Below, piece by piece: positions 22,289 through 33,805 of a stretch of DNA of 64,000 nt. Below the pieces are notes generated by a model. The model searched no databases, was not told where the DNA came from, and saw only the letters and a program-made list of their open reading frames with translations. How positions within the stretch are numbered: the stretch's first letter is position 1; every line of letters starts with the position of its first letter. The stretch is from Neurospora intermedia (lineage: Eukaryota > Ascomycota > Sordariomycetes > Sordariales > Sordariaceae). The position numbers were made by a program, and so were the translations under genes. The stretch is from contig BTPP01000006.1 of assembly GCA_037102815.1 (NCBI GenBank), forward strand, positions 2,046,001-2,110,000, written 5' to 3'.

Positions 22289-23346
22289 TGGAGGGCATGG
22301 GGATTTGTAATAATCTAATCATGGTGTTCATACCTACTTGGGCCGAGGAGACTGGCGTAATGGAGATTGAGAAAGGGATGCATCTAGACGGAGTTTTGCC
22401 AGAAATGGATGTTTGACGGGATGGGTTTGTGATGGTCTTTTTGTCGGGTTTTCTGTATTGATATCCTCACCGTACCACTCATACATAACAGTTTGCACAT
22501 TTATTCCTTCGGGTTTCTGAGTCCCTCAATAACATCGATTTGAGTCGGTACCTTAACGCGGTTGCGCCTGTACACAAAGTTGAGATCTCGATGGAAACAG
22601 CGGACGGCAGGAACTGACTGGAACAAAAACCGGGCAACGTTGAAAATGGAGACTTTTTCTTGCTGGACTAACGACTTGAGCTCTGTAATTCTGGCGATAT
22701 CATTGGATCAGCCGGACGTGTCAGGATCGTTTTCAGTGGACTCTCTTCAGCCTAGAGTCCAGGTTCGAACTGTGCGATCCATGTCTCCCCTGACGGTCTG
22801 TTAGTGGGCGACATTGAGGTGTGAATTACCAATGTAAACAGTAGGAAGAAGCCTGCTTGATTAGAGTCTGAGGTCTTTTTAAGAACCTATAAATATATGA
22901 AAGGCTTCATGAGACACTTCATGGTCATTTACAGAGCTTGTATGGCCATAGACGGCTGTATAGATAGATAGTGGAAATCACCTTGAAGTCTTGAGCTAAC
23001 AAACAGACCAATCTTGCGTGCAAGTCAATCCTGGTCGGGCGGGGCAGCCATCAAAGAACGATGGCCCCAAGCGCGTCATGCCCGTCCGGCTTTATCCGCT
23101 CATATCGAAATTTCTCTTCGCCCATATTTTTTTTATCTTCCATCTTCTTCTTGTCATCGAAGGAAGTTTGCATTGTTTGCGCGCTATCTTTAGACTCTTC
23201 TACTTCTGTTTGACATTGAAACCGCATATCCCCAATTTGCTTGTATATATTATCAACCACTCAAAGCAGTAGCCGGACTGCTCTTTTCTGCCCGACATTT
23301 ACGGACATTTTCCCCCGACAACGACAATCTTTTATAATCAGTAACA
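22289..23346. other. Intergenic, 1.1 kb
   Basis: This is the 3' flank of the UbiB kinase gene and the cyt-2 promoter. Only short chance frames are visible; I recognise no element. Confidence 0.45.
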
Positions 23347-24590
23347 ATGGGTTGGTTTTGGGCTGACGGAAACGCTTCCCCCGTTGCGCCGGTCGTTCCT
23401 CCGTCGCATAAGGATCTTGCCGCCAGCGGTGCTGTTCCTCCTGTATGTCATCGTCGTCCTCGAAACCCGCCCTCCCCGGGGCCCTCCCCACTGCCAGTAG
23501 AGTCTAGTCTAACCTCTTTATCGCAACCATGTAGCCTTCCTGCCCTATGCACAACAAGACTATGGACGCCTTGAGCGCCCACAAGCCCGTAACACCAGCA
23601 CCCGAACCGACTCCCGCCGCCGCTCCCCCTTCCAAGTGCCCCGTCAACCATGGCGCCAAGGATACTTTCGCCGCTGCGGCCGCCGCCGTTGCGCCCAAGC
23701 AGCCCCAGCCAGAAAACCATCAACCCGCCGCCGCCTCCGAGCCTTCCTTCTTCTCCAAGCTCAACCCCCTCAACTACATGTTCTCCTCCATCTCCCAAGA
23801 GCCTGCGCCCAACCAGGCCATCGCCCTCCCCACCGAGCGCGACCCCTCCTCCATCCCCAAGGGCACCGGTGACGGCAACTGGGAGTACCCCTCACCCCAG
23901 CAGATGTACAACGCTCTCCTGCGCAAGGGCTACACCGACACCGACATCACCGCCGTAGAGAGCATGGTGGCCGTACACAACTTCCTGAACGAGGGCGCGT
24001 GGAACGAGATTGTCGAGTGGGAGCGCCGGTTCGGCAAGGGTCTCATGCGCGGCTGGGAGATTATGAAGCGCGGCGAGGAGAACGCGCCCATGATGTTGCG
24101 CCGGCTGGAGGCGCAGGAGAACGACCCCGAGCCCCAGCCGACGCTGATCCGATTCCAGGGCAGGCCGAAGGATATGACGCCCAAGGCGGCCTTGTTGCAG
24201 GTTTTGGGCAGGATAAACTCCAAGTATGCGTAAGTACAGTCCTCCTTTAGGTTTTTTTTTTCTTTTTTTTTTCTTTTTTTTAGACGAGGTTGGAAAAAAG
24301 TAGCTTTTTTGCTAACGATGTGACTTTACACGCTATCTAGCACCGAACCCCCCTTTGATCGCCATGACTGGTATGTCTCCCGCGACGAGAACGGCCAGAA
24401 GAAGGAGGTCCGCTACGTGATCGACTTTTACTCTGCTCCTCCTGAGCCCACTGGCGAGCCCGTTTTCTACCTTGACGTCAGACCTGCCGTGACGGTTACC
24501 GGTGCTTGCGAGCGCTTGCTGAGGTGGGGTGGTGATGTGTGGTGGAAGGCTTCCGGCGGAGAGGTCCGGGAGCGGGAGAGAAGCAAGTAA
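23347..24590 (+). CDS. cyt-2: Cytochrome c heme lyase (holocytochrome c synthase)
   Basis: Three exons (23347-23442, 23535-24229, 24341-24590) yield 346 residues, the length I recall for Neurospora CYT-2. The enzyme attaches heme covalently to apocytochrome c in the mitochondrial intermembrane space. Two Cys-Pro heme motifs are visible, SCPMH at residues 34-38 (rebuilt across the first splice junction) and KCPVNH at 66-71. The presence of two favours the cytochrome c enzyme over the cytochrome c1 lyase. The conserved core follows: [19 protein letters not shown], then [15 protein letters not shown] (the His is the family's heme ligand by analogy), [29 protein letters not shown] and YVIDFYSAP. 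There is no cleavable presequence, as usual for this enzyme. The middle linker (about 70-120) is Ala/Pro-rich and variable. Confidence 0.95.
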
Positions 24591-25609
24591 AGACGCAAGT
24601 CTGTGGTTAAGTGAGTAGTGACAGCTCAGCTTTGCTGCGCAACACTAAAAAATTTTTGTGGAAAAGGGGAAATGAGTTGGGTGGACAGGCGTGGGTGTGG
24701 GCGTGGGCGTGCAAAGGGTGTGATTGTGGACAAAGGCGGTTTGGATTTTGGGTTTAATCATCTGTTTTCAACGGCATATCATGCATATCATGGACGGCGT
24801 CTTGGGAACACGGGACACGGGTACGTGCTTTCAAGCCGTTCTTCTCTTTTACCATTTTCAATGTGGATCTATACTCCTCTCAATTCTGAAGACCAACTAT
24901 GTGTGCTGTTTTGGAATTTGATATGTTTTCGGGTATTTCTTTGCACATATGTGACACATTCATCTCGCATTCCTCAGCTCATCACAAATGTTGTCAAATT
25001 TGACGACGGCCGTTACCTGCCGGTGAGTGGCATCATCTTCCATCTTCAATATCCACCATATTACCGGCCCGACCCAACCTTGATGACAAATTGGTAGAGA
25101 ATAAGAACATCCACGTCAACCGTACATTATCACTAGCGGCGGCAAGGACAAAGGAAACATGGCGCCTGTTGGTCTTGTCGAGCATTATGCATGAAAGCCG
25201 TACATATGATTCTGGTTGAGATTCTATTCTGCTTCCGGTGTCCCATTGATGACCTTGAGCGAGCTATAGTTGCAAAAACAAGTCAACATGATGCTCTAGT
25301 GCCTCTTATGGTCATGATATGAACTGATAAGAGGCTCATTGAATTCACTGTTGTCATTTGTATTCTGACGATGGACAAGTCATGTTCGTAGTGAGAATGT
25401 TTCGCTTTCAAATGCCATGTCCAGGCCTTATCACTGATATCGAGCCAATCAGCATGCTCCACCAGTGCCTGCCGGGAATGCAGCTCTTTGTGGTCCAGAC
25501 TCCTGCCCCCCTGTCACTGTCGCATTCCAATCCGACCCGCTGCTGCAAAGAGCTTTCCCTTTTTGCTGCGATCGGTTTGGCGGCTAAAACACACTAACAA
25601 AACATCATT
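24591..25609. other. Intergenic, 1.0 kb
   Basis: This is the 3' flank of cyt-2, including a GTGGGCGTGGGCGTG stretch at about 24695-24712, followed by unassigned sequence up to the inverted repeat. No gene is seen. Confidence 0.45.
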
Positions 25610-25915
25610 CCCACACTCAATCGCCTGTGCAGTCTTGGCGGACGTGTGCGTGTACACACACACACAACTTTTTGGCAAAACGGACCATCGAAACGAAAGA
25701 CGAAGATGATAAAATTCAATTATACTATAGAAAAGACTACTATTCTAATAGTTCTAAGTACGCTGATTTTGACCTTTGAGTCCGTTTTCTTTCATCTCTT
25801 CGTTCGGTAGAGATATAAGTAAATGAAATCTCATCGATAGTCCGTTTTGCCAAAAAGTTGTGTGTGTGTGTACACGCACACGTCCGCCAAGACTGCACAG
25901 GCGATTGAGTGTGGG
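25610..25915. repeat. Foldback element with 82-bp inverted arms
   Basis: The left arm 25610-25691 and the right arm 25834-25915 are reverse complements at 81 of 82 positions by hand alignment. They are separated by 142 bases of AT-rich spacer (25692-25833). Each arm starts CCCACACTCAATCGCC at its outer end and carries a (GT)n/(AC)n core. Similarity drops at once outside the arms, and I find no clear target-site duplication. The structure is that of a MITE-like or foldback element, with no coding capacity. It ends 84 bases before the start codon of the Nop8-like gene, so it lies in that gene's promoter or 5' leader. Confidence 0.9.
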
Positions 25916-25999
25916 AACACCAAAAAAGTTCAATTGGCGACTGTCCCATCACATGGCACTTTGGTAACCGCTCTGTTTCAAACGGTCACACCAACAGAA

Positions 26000-27838
26000 A
26001 TGCCCAACCAACCCCCAGTTGCTGCCGCGACATTTGACAGCAGCAGCAGCAGCAGCAACGCCTACGTCCGGCTACACGTCTCTCCTCTAGACGCCGAACT
26101 TCTCCCCGTCGTCCTCAACTCAACCTTGCTTCCCAAGGCTCGCAACGTCTCGTTCCATACCCTTGAAACTTTTCCCGAAAAGCGCTACGGTTTCGTCGAA
26201 CTCCCCAAGGAAGACGCCGAAAAAGTCCGCAAAAAGTTCAACGGCGCCGTGCTGAGAGGAGCCAAGATGAAGGTCGATCCCGCCAAACCAGACAAGAACC
26301 CCGCACCCTTGGGCGAGGAAGTCGCCCTGGCCGACGAGAAGAGCTCCAAAAAGTCAAAGAAGTCGCGCGATTCCTCTTCGTCTTTGGTGGGGGAAAAGAA
26401 GTCTTCCAAGAAACGCAAGCGCGACAACGCCGAAGAGATCACCGGAGTCGTGCTACCGGAGGGCAGGCAGGTCAAGCGAGGATGGACGTCCGCTGACGAG
26501 CCCAAGAAGGAGAGAAAGGACAAGCGCGACAAGAAGGGGGATAAAAAGGATAAGAAGGACAAAAAGGACAAGAAGAAGCAGCGGGTCAAGTCAAAATACA
26601 CAGAACATGACGAGTGTCTTGTCAAGACGGTATTGCCACCAAACAAGGTAGCGAACACAGAAGGCATGGAGGGTGTGGTCAAGAAAAAGAAGAAGAAGGA
26701 CAACAAGCGCGAGGTGGTGGTTCATGAGTTTGCCAAGACGACCAAGTTTCCGACGTTCCTCAAGGCGGCGGCGACTTCTGGCTCGAAGAAGGCTCCTTCA
26801 TACTTTGATGAGGAGAAGAAATGCTGGGTGGATGAAGATGGTAATGTGGTAGAGGAGGTCAAGGCTACGCGGAAACCAACAACTGGCATGCTCATGCTTG
26901 ACGCCGAGCCCCAGCCCGAGGACGACTCTTCCTCGTCGTCTGAGGATGAAGGTGAGACGAGGATCATCAAGTTGTATCACGAGTCCAGCAGTGAATCCGA
27001 GGAGGAAGACGACAAGGAGGAGAAGAAGGAGGATAACAAAGAGGATGAGGATGGGGGCGAATCGGGCAGTGAATCTGAGGAGAATTCAGTCGACGAGAAA
27101 GAGACCAAGAGCGCTCCCGAACCCACAAAAGAAGAGTTAGCCTCCGATGCTGAATCCAGCGACAGCAGCGACGACGAGGACGCTTCTTCTCCCTCAGACA
27201 AGAAGGAATCGACACCTCCACCAACCGAAAAGACGGCCTCCTCTTCCAAGGTCACCTCGAGCCCCGGCAAGAACCTCTCAATCAGGATTCCTCCTCCCGC
27301 AACTCCAGCCACTAAGACCGAGGTGCACCCCCTGGAGGCGCTCTACAAGAAGCCCAAGGACGGAGGAGAAGCCGCAGAAGCCCAGCCTACCACCGGCTTC
27401 AGCTTCTTCGGCGGCAACAACGACGATATCGAAGAGGAGGAGGAAGACGTTACTACTACCGCCACACGCACCACCTCTCTCCAGGTACCTCTGACCCCCT
27501 ACACCGAAAAGGATTTCGAGTATCGCGGCCTTAGAAGCGCTGCGCCCACGCCTGATACGGCTCACCCGAGCCGGAGATTCAAGCCGTGGGAGGACGATAA
27601 TGAGGATATCCAGGAGGAGGATGAAGATGAAGATGAGGATATGGCGGATGCCGCCACAGCAACGGGGGCTGCTGAGACTGGTGCGGATGGAGAGAAGCCC
27701 ACTAGCACTAGCGACTTCCAGAAGTGGTTCTGGGAACACCGTGGTGACCTTAATCGGTCGTGGAAGAAGCGGAGGAAGTTGGTGGGCAAGGAGAAGAGGT
27801 ACAGAGAGAACAGGGCGAGGATGGCGAGGGCTATTTAG
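26000..27838 (+). CDS. Nop8/NOL8-like nucleolar RRM protein
   Basis: A single exon of 612 residues starting MPNQPPV. The frame is open further upstream to an ATG at 25847, but that ATG lies inside the right arm of the inverted repeat and the extra 51 residues look non-coding. An RRM occupies about residues 18-95 (AYVRLHVSPLD through RYGFVEL to MKVDPAKPD). A Lys-rich nucleolar-type segment follows (about 110-245, with many KKDK repeats). Then come a conserved patch TKFPTFLKAAATSGSKKAPS, long acidic Ser/Glu stretches like those of SRP40 (about 310-420), and a basic C-terminal block, FWEHRGDLNRSWKKRRK with RYRENRAR. This order matches fungal Nop8-like factors of 60S ribosome assembly. The RRM is well supported; the orthology is moderate. 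Confidence 0.75.
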   Translation: MPNQPPVAAATFDSSSSSSNAYVRLHVSPLDAELLPVVLNSTLLPKARNVSFHTLETFPEKRYGFVELPKEDAEKVRKKFNGAVLRGAKMKVDPAKPDKNPAPLGEEVALADEKSSKKSKKSRDSSSSLVGEKKSSKKRKRDNAEEITGVVLPEGRQVKRGWTSADEPKKERKDKRDKKGDKKDKKDKKDKKKQRVKSKYTEHDECLVKTVLPPNKVANTEGMEGVVKKKKKKDNKREVVVHEFAKTTKFPTFLKAAATSGSKKAPSYFDEEKKCWVDEDGNVVEEVKATRKPTTGMLMLDAEPQPEDDSSSSSEDEGETRIIKLYHESSSESEEEDDKEEKKEDNKEDEDGGESGSESEENSVDEKETKSAPEPTKEELASDAESSDSSDDEDASSPSDKKESTPPPTEKTASSSKVTSSPGKNLSIRIPPPATPATKTEVHPLEALYKKPKDGGEAAEAQPTTGFSFFGGNNDDIEEEEEDVTTTATRTTSLQVPLTPYTEKDFEYRGLRSAAPTPDTAHPSRRFKPWEDDNEDIQEEDEDEDEDMADAATATGAAETGADGEKPTSTSDFQKWFWEHRGDLNRSWKKRRKLVGKEKRYRENRARMARAI

Positions 27839-28442
27839 GTCGAGGTATTTCTTACCTTTTCTGTCATTTCTTGGTTCTTTCTCCGTCTCTCTCAAATCAC
27901 TTGGTCCTGCCAGAGTAGCTAGCTGATCATGAATACTGCTATTGGAAAAGGTTTTGTTTCAATAGCTATATGAACAAGCGTCCCTATGCCGTCCGATTAT
28001 CCCGTTCCTACTTCTTTAACTCTTTTACACCTGTAGGTGTCTCTATGCTACTCTTTACATCATTATCATTGACCTATGCGGTTCTCCTTCCTTTCTTGAT
28101 TATTGAGCCAAAACTATAATGGCTCTATCCTGGCAGCAAACGATCCCTATGCGTCCCAAACCATTACACCATCCTTTTGGGTATCCGCTGAAAAGCAAGA
28201 GTATGGACAACGCCATGATGCAAAGCCAGACCGGTGAGCTGCCATCTCCCCTTCCCATTCCCTTTTTTTCCATGTGATCCCTTTGATTTCCCTGTTTCGG
28301 TATCATAAATGACCCCTTAACCGCGTGGAAGCCGTTATTCCATGAGAGCGCAGCTTGCGCTGCAACATGTGCCGACACGCCCGTACGGCAAACACAAACA
28401 CAGTATAATCCAACACCATTCCTCAAGCACCAACCCAGCCGT
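27839..28442. other. Intergenic between convergent genes
   Basis: These are the 3' flanks of the Nop8-like gene and the large membrane-protein gene. I see no feature. Confidence 0.5.
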
Positions 28443-31400
28443 TCAACGACCTCCATCACCATTAATGGGATTAGCAAGAAACTCCATGCTTCTTACATCC
28501 TCCCTCCGGCTAGGCATCCTCCTAAACGTGCCATAATAAGCTCTCTCCTTCTCGCTTGAGCTTGAGGTTAGCTCCGGGTTTAGGTACCGCCGCTGCTGCT
28601 GAGGTCGCTTTGCCGCCATGTCGGGCATCTGCGGCGGCATCTCGGGCATCGGCTCCTGCTCCTGCTCGTGGTCCTCGTGCTCTTCTTCTTCTTCTTCTGG
28701 AGCAACATCACTTGCCGTGACGGCTCTCACCCCGCCCACCATGCCCTTCTTCTTTGGTTGCAGCATTCCGTGTTTCGTTCTGGTCCTATCACTCTCCGAT
28801 GCTCCTGCTCCCGTGCTCGCAGACGATAAAGTCCCCGCCGAAACCGGCACCGGAACCGGAACTGGAACGGATGACACCAATGGCGACTGCGAGGGTCTGG
28901 GCGAAGGCGAAAGCGTCACCCTGTTGTTGTTGTTATTGTTGACACCCGCCTTCCTCATCGCTCCCGAGATTTCGTCTCTACCAAGCGGACTATACCCCTC
29001 AATCCCACCGACTTGGTTGGTGGTGCTAGAGCCAGTACCAGAGAGACCGGAAAGGGTCACGGCCTCGCAGAGCTCGGTCAAAATGCTGGATTGGGTTTGG
29101 GAGATGGGGACGCCCATGGTGACTCCCGAGGGGGTGGTCATTACGTAGGTGGTGTGCTGGGTGTGGGTGTGGTCGCCTTGGACCTTGTGGTTATTGCGGC
29201 CGTGACTGTCACCGTTACGGCTGCTGGGGCGGCTATAATAGCCGTGAATATGCAAATTCAAAGACGCAATGGTTCCGCCGCTGTTACTGGCTGGAACACC
29301 TAGACCTGTACGTTGGAAGTGGCCGGAATCCAACTCGGAAGGGGGGCCTAGGAGGCGGTGCAGGGACTGAGTGGCTGTGCCGGTTGTGTTGGAGCGCGGG
29401 CGGCGACCGCTCGTGTAGTAGGTGGGTTTGTTGTCTGCGATTAGGGAATCCCTGGGTGCGCCGGTGTGGGTAGTTGCTTTGGAGGCTTTGGGCGTTAGGG
29501 TGATGTCTTCGTCTTCGGAGGGCTGGTTGCTGGGGCAGTCGGGGCAGTCTTCAACGGTGGGTTGTTTGTAGTAGGAATTGGATTTGGAATCGGGCGTTTG
29601 GTCGCCGGTGGAAATGGCGGTGCCAATGGGATGCAGCTCCTGCTGCTGCTGCTGCTCCTCTTTGGCAGCTTGTAGCTGCTGTTGTGCAGCATTCAACACA
29701 CCCTGCTCCTCTTCTCGCTTCTCTTTGATGTCCAAGATCTCCTGCTCCAACTTCTCAACATACTTCCTCAGCTGCTCTTGATCATCAGCAAACTTCTTCC
29801 ACGCCTGTTCCGTCGCAGCCTTGTCCTCTTCGACTAGTGTCTTGCTCTTCTTGCCGGCCTTGTTGTCACCCTCCTTCTCGGCAGGAGGGCGCGGAGGAAG
29901 AGCCCGAGCCAGACGGTGCATCTCGATCCAGGGGTCCTCGCCGGTCTCCTGCTTCCTGAGACGTCCGACAGCACAGGCGCCAAAGAGAAAAGTGGCGAGA
30001 GAGGAAATTAGCAATACAGCGCTGATGCTGATCCAGACGATGATACCCGTAGCATTCGTGGTCGATGCAGAGGACCGAGAAGCCAAGACGGCGATGCTAG
30101 CTACGAAGGCGATGATGGACACTTGGAGCACGCCGAAGGAGACGGGGACCAGCCACTTCTGAAGACGCATGACGCGCCGAGTCTTTTCTTGCTGGTCCGG
30201 ATCTTGTTCTTCGAGGTCGTTCAGTTTGTTGCCACTGCCGTTCCCGCCAAGGATAGCCAAGTCAGCGAGGGTGTTGACGGGCGGGATAATGCCGCTACGG
30301 GCAGGGGCTATGCCACCGGGACCATTGCCGCCGCCGCCGCCACCAGGCTCCGGGATAACGCGGTGATGACGGATCTTGGGGCCACGACGGATCGAGTCGA
30401 TGTTGGGAAGTGGTGTCCACATGCGTGAGCCGGAAGTGACCCGCGAGATGTTGTGGTTGGTGAGATCGGCGGTCACATTGGGATCTATCAGCATGATACC
30501 GCGGTCAGGGGTGCCACCGCCTATGTCCACGTTTTCATGGAAGCCGAAGGGATTGCTGCTGGTTCGCTTTGCGATCATGTCGCTTTCGTCTTGTTGGGCA
30601 GAACTGTCTAGGGTGATGTTCTTGTCGGCGAAGGTCTGGTCGTCCGAGCTGTCCCGAACAAACGTCATGGTGCGCTCCAGATCAACTGTGTTCCGCATGT
30701 CCATGCCGTGGTCGCCATCTTCCTCGTCAACTTCATGAACGGTTGAGAAAGTGGAAACTTGGCGACTACCTCCGTACATGGCATCGGTCGAGTCGCTTTG
30801 CGAGACGGAGAGACGGCGAGGAGGAGTGAGTGGCTTGGGACTTGGCGCATGATCGTGGATGCTGATAGTTTCGAAATATTCAGCGGTGAATCGTGGATCC
30901 TGCAGCGCTTCAGACTGCTTCGCCAGGCCGGCGTGAGGAGTGGGGTTCGTGGGCCGTTCAGAGGGCATGTCATCAGGGACAGAGAAAGGAAATGGGGTCT
31001 TTGGGCGGCTGGCGAGCGAAGAAGCAGAAGCTCGCGTGAGAAACTCCGGGCGCTCTTGACGAGAATGGGGTCTCTCTTCACCATCGCTCATCACCACCCC
31101 GTTTGTCTGGGATACATGGATAGTGCCATTGCCAGTCTCATCAGAATCGCGCTCCTCATCTGGGGTCGAGGACTCCCGGCCGTTGCTGAAGGTCTCATTT
31201 TGCAGGGAAGACTCGTGGAAACTGCCCTGGCGAGAGGGGGCACTCGCTGCCGCTCTCATCACGGATCTCTGAGCAAATTTGCGGGTCGGAGAAGTCTCTC
31301 TGCGAGCCATTCTCACCGGGCTATCGTTGTCGACAGGAACACTGCGCACGAATAACCTGAGTTAGCTGGATAGACGACTGGGTGAACTCGTACATCAACA

Positions 31401-31668
31401 GATAACCTTACGGTAACTTGGATTTGCTGTTTTGCCTGTGGTGGCCTTTGGGAAATGGCCAGCTGGAGGGCGAATAACTGCTGGTCGATGCGCCCGACAG
31501 GGACGGCGCGAGGGGCAGGCGAGTGTCGGTTGGGTCGTAGGGAACCGCGCGAATCGAACTCTTGCGAGCAAGCGATGCGGAAGGCGGGCGAGGAATCGAG
31601 TCCGTATCGTATTGTTGAGTGGACATTGAAGGCATGCTACGCGCGCTGATTGAATGCGCCGCTTCCAT
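28443..31668 (-). CDS. Large Ser/Pro-rich membrane protein with coiled coil, unknown function
   Basis: Two exons (31412-31668 and 28443-31341) give 1051 residues; the 70-nt intron joins SKSKLP to VPVDNDSP in frame. I do not recognise a named family. The N-terminal 450 or so residues are Ser/Pro-rich, low in complexity and probably disordered and cytosolic. They include a poly-Gly run (PGGGGGGNGPGG). Two membrane helices lie close together (WLVPVSFGVLQVSIIAFVAS and IIVWISISAVLLISSLATF, about residues 490-550). They are followed by a charged coiled coil rich in Glu, Lys and Gln (about 585-660) and a long Ser/Thr/Asn-rich tail with poly-Asn, a PVPVPVPV repeat and a Glu-rich stretch. The layout resembles Sordariomycete-specific membrane scaffolds annotated only as hypothetical. 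Both ends probably face the cytosol. Confidence 0.8.
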
Positions 31669-33805
31669 CTTTGTGCGTTCACGACTGAGTCGTGGTTTTG
31701 GGCTTTTCTCAAGCGATTGTTCACGGAAAAGGAGGGGCTAGTTGGGAGAGAAGCCTTTCGGGCGGAACGAAAGAGTGTCAGGACGAGCAGCCGCCAAGGA
31801 GAAGGACAGACAGACAGAAATATTTGCCAGTACCCTGGCCTGACGGGAAACAAAGTGAGCGCGGACACGGTCAGGTTGGTTGCGCCAACAACGAAGGCGG
31901 GCGGCAATTTGGCAGTTCTCATCCCAACTTCACCTCCGACTCTGCTTGGCATGTCGCGTACCTGGATATCAACAAGTGGTCCTCGATAAGGGAACAACGA
32001 TTGTAAAACCTTTGGCTTCCTCCTGCCCGTCTATTTGATTACACCAGCTTCTGAGGTTAACCTAATATATGCTGTCCATCGATCTCCGGTCCTTCTCAAT
32101 TTTGGGGCTACATTCATCCATTCCTTCACGGCTGCCGCCAGTGCCCCGTGATTGGGGACCCATGATTATTTGAACACAGGTCCCAGCACTTGGACTTGAC
32201 GTTCTGGGTGGATGACTTGTATGGAGGAGAACAACGAAAGAAGTATCCTTGTCCTTCCATATGGATTCATTTTGTTACAAGCATTTACAGGTTTCGGACG
32301 AGCAACCCTCTTCTCCTTCACCGCTTTCTACTCTTTATTCAAGCATTCATATAGCATTCCTTCACGGATTTTGCTGGTGTCTTCGAAATCAAATTCTCTA
32401 TGTCTGAGAGGCTTCGAAATCGAAGTGTCTTTGGAGGACTATGTACTGACATACCAATTCAGCACGTGAAACGCCATGTAAGTGCTTTTGACGCTTGCAT
32501 GATGTGGAATCCGATGCTCCTTTCTCAACTCGGTGATTGTGCTTAGAAACTCCCTCCTGCACCGGCATACATGCTTAGAAAGCCCGAGGCCTAGCTGACT
32601 GTCTGACAGACCCTCCCCCCCCCCCCCCCCCCCCCCCCCCCAAACGTCCCAAAATCGATACAACGGGGGTCCAAAGTCGGATGTAATGATGGGAAGAGTT
32701 GTCAGAACATTCCAGCATTCCTACATGCACACCAATCGCGGGACCCCCTATCACAAGCTTGTCAAAGACGAACCCATGGACTACCGACAAGTATCATGTA
32801 TGTCTGCGATATTTTGAGCCTACACCTTCTGCGCTCTAAACATGAAAATTCGGCCAGCAATACTTGAAGGCTGTCGGGTAGCTTGGTTGCCTGCCTTTTA
32901 TTGCCACTCGGTTTCTTCCCTCTTCCATGCCTAATCTCTAACCCGGCTAGCTGCGTACTGTTCTCCAGTTATTCTTGGTTTTTCACTGCTCTTCCGGGGA
33001 TATTGTTCTCAGACGTACATATTCGCATCTTTGTAAGCTTGCTGCATTTTCTTCTTGGTTCTCCTACAGTTCCAAGATGGATAGATCTTCTGTCAGGCAG
33101 AACCCCAGATATCTAAGCACGTATCTAGTCGTTTACCTCAAACATTGGTCATTATAGCCGTATGTTCCCATGTATTGACCTAAAGTCACTAGTTGGTCTG
33201 TCACGTTTCTCTTTATTGCATCCTAAGTTCGAAATCATCCCAGCTCTATTCCCTGTGGCCTTGCTCAAATTAGACACTCATCACGCCCCCTTGTTATCTT
33301 CAACCCTACATCCCAAGGGAACGGCATTGGCATTGCTCATGCATTGCCAAGAAGTTCTCGACCAGGAATGGGGCATATTGCCATGTTCCCAAAATGTATT
33401 TCTAAAACTTCCTTGCTTTTACATAAGAGATTACAGCAGCACCAACAGCTTCACCGGGTACTTACCACATTGCTTCACGCATCCTGTCCCAACATGCCCT
33501 GCATCTTGGTGGCCATGTTTATGCCTGGGTAAGGTGCGGTGAGGGAGGCTGTAAGTGGTAGTTGAGAGTCAGTCAACCAGTTTAGAGACGCCGTTCGGGG
33601 TACGAACAGACTTATTTCCCGTCATGGACTTATTGACATTCCCCTGATTTATTACCCCGAAGTCACCCTCAGAGACTTCCTTAACCACCATCACAATCTT
33701 CGAGCAGCCACTTCTCTCAAGGAGCAGTGACGGCTGTTGGCTCTCCTTATACAAGTTGACCTAGCTGGTTGAGAGCCTGGTTCACAGGCCTCTGCATCTT
33801 TAACC
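31669..33805. other. Intergenic, 2.1 kb, with a poly-C tract
   Basis: This lies between the divergent membrane-protein gene and the laccase gene, so both promoters are here. It contains an uninterrupted 27-base C run. Other frames are short and lack coding signs. Confidence 0.45.
32615..32641. repeat. Homopolymer of 27 C
   Basis: An unbroken run of C at 32615-32641, preceded by CCCT. Its true length is uncertain because such runs are prone to sequencing and replication slippage. Confidence 0.9.

Noticed and set aside
25847-25999. N-terminal extension of the Nop8-like protein from the ATG at 25847
   Set aside because: The ATG lies inside the inverted-repeat arm and the added residues have no family similarity, whereas the RRM begins shortly after the Met at 26000.
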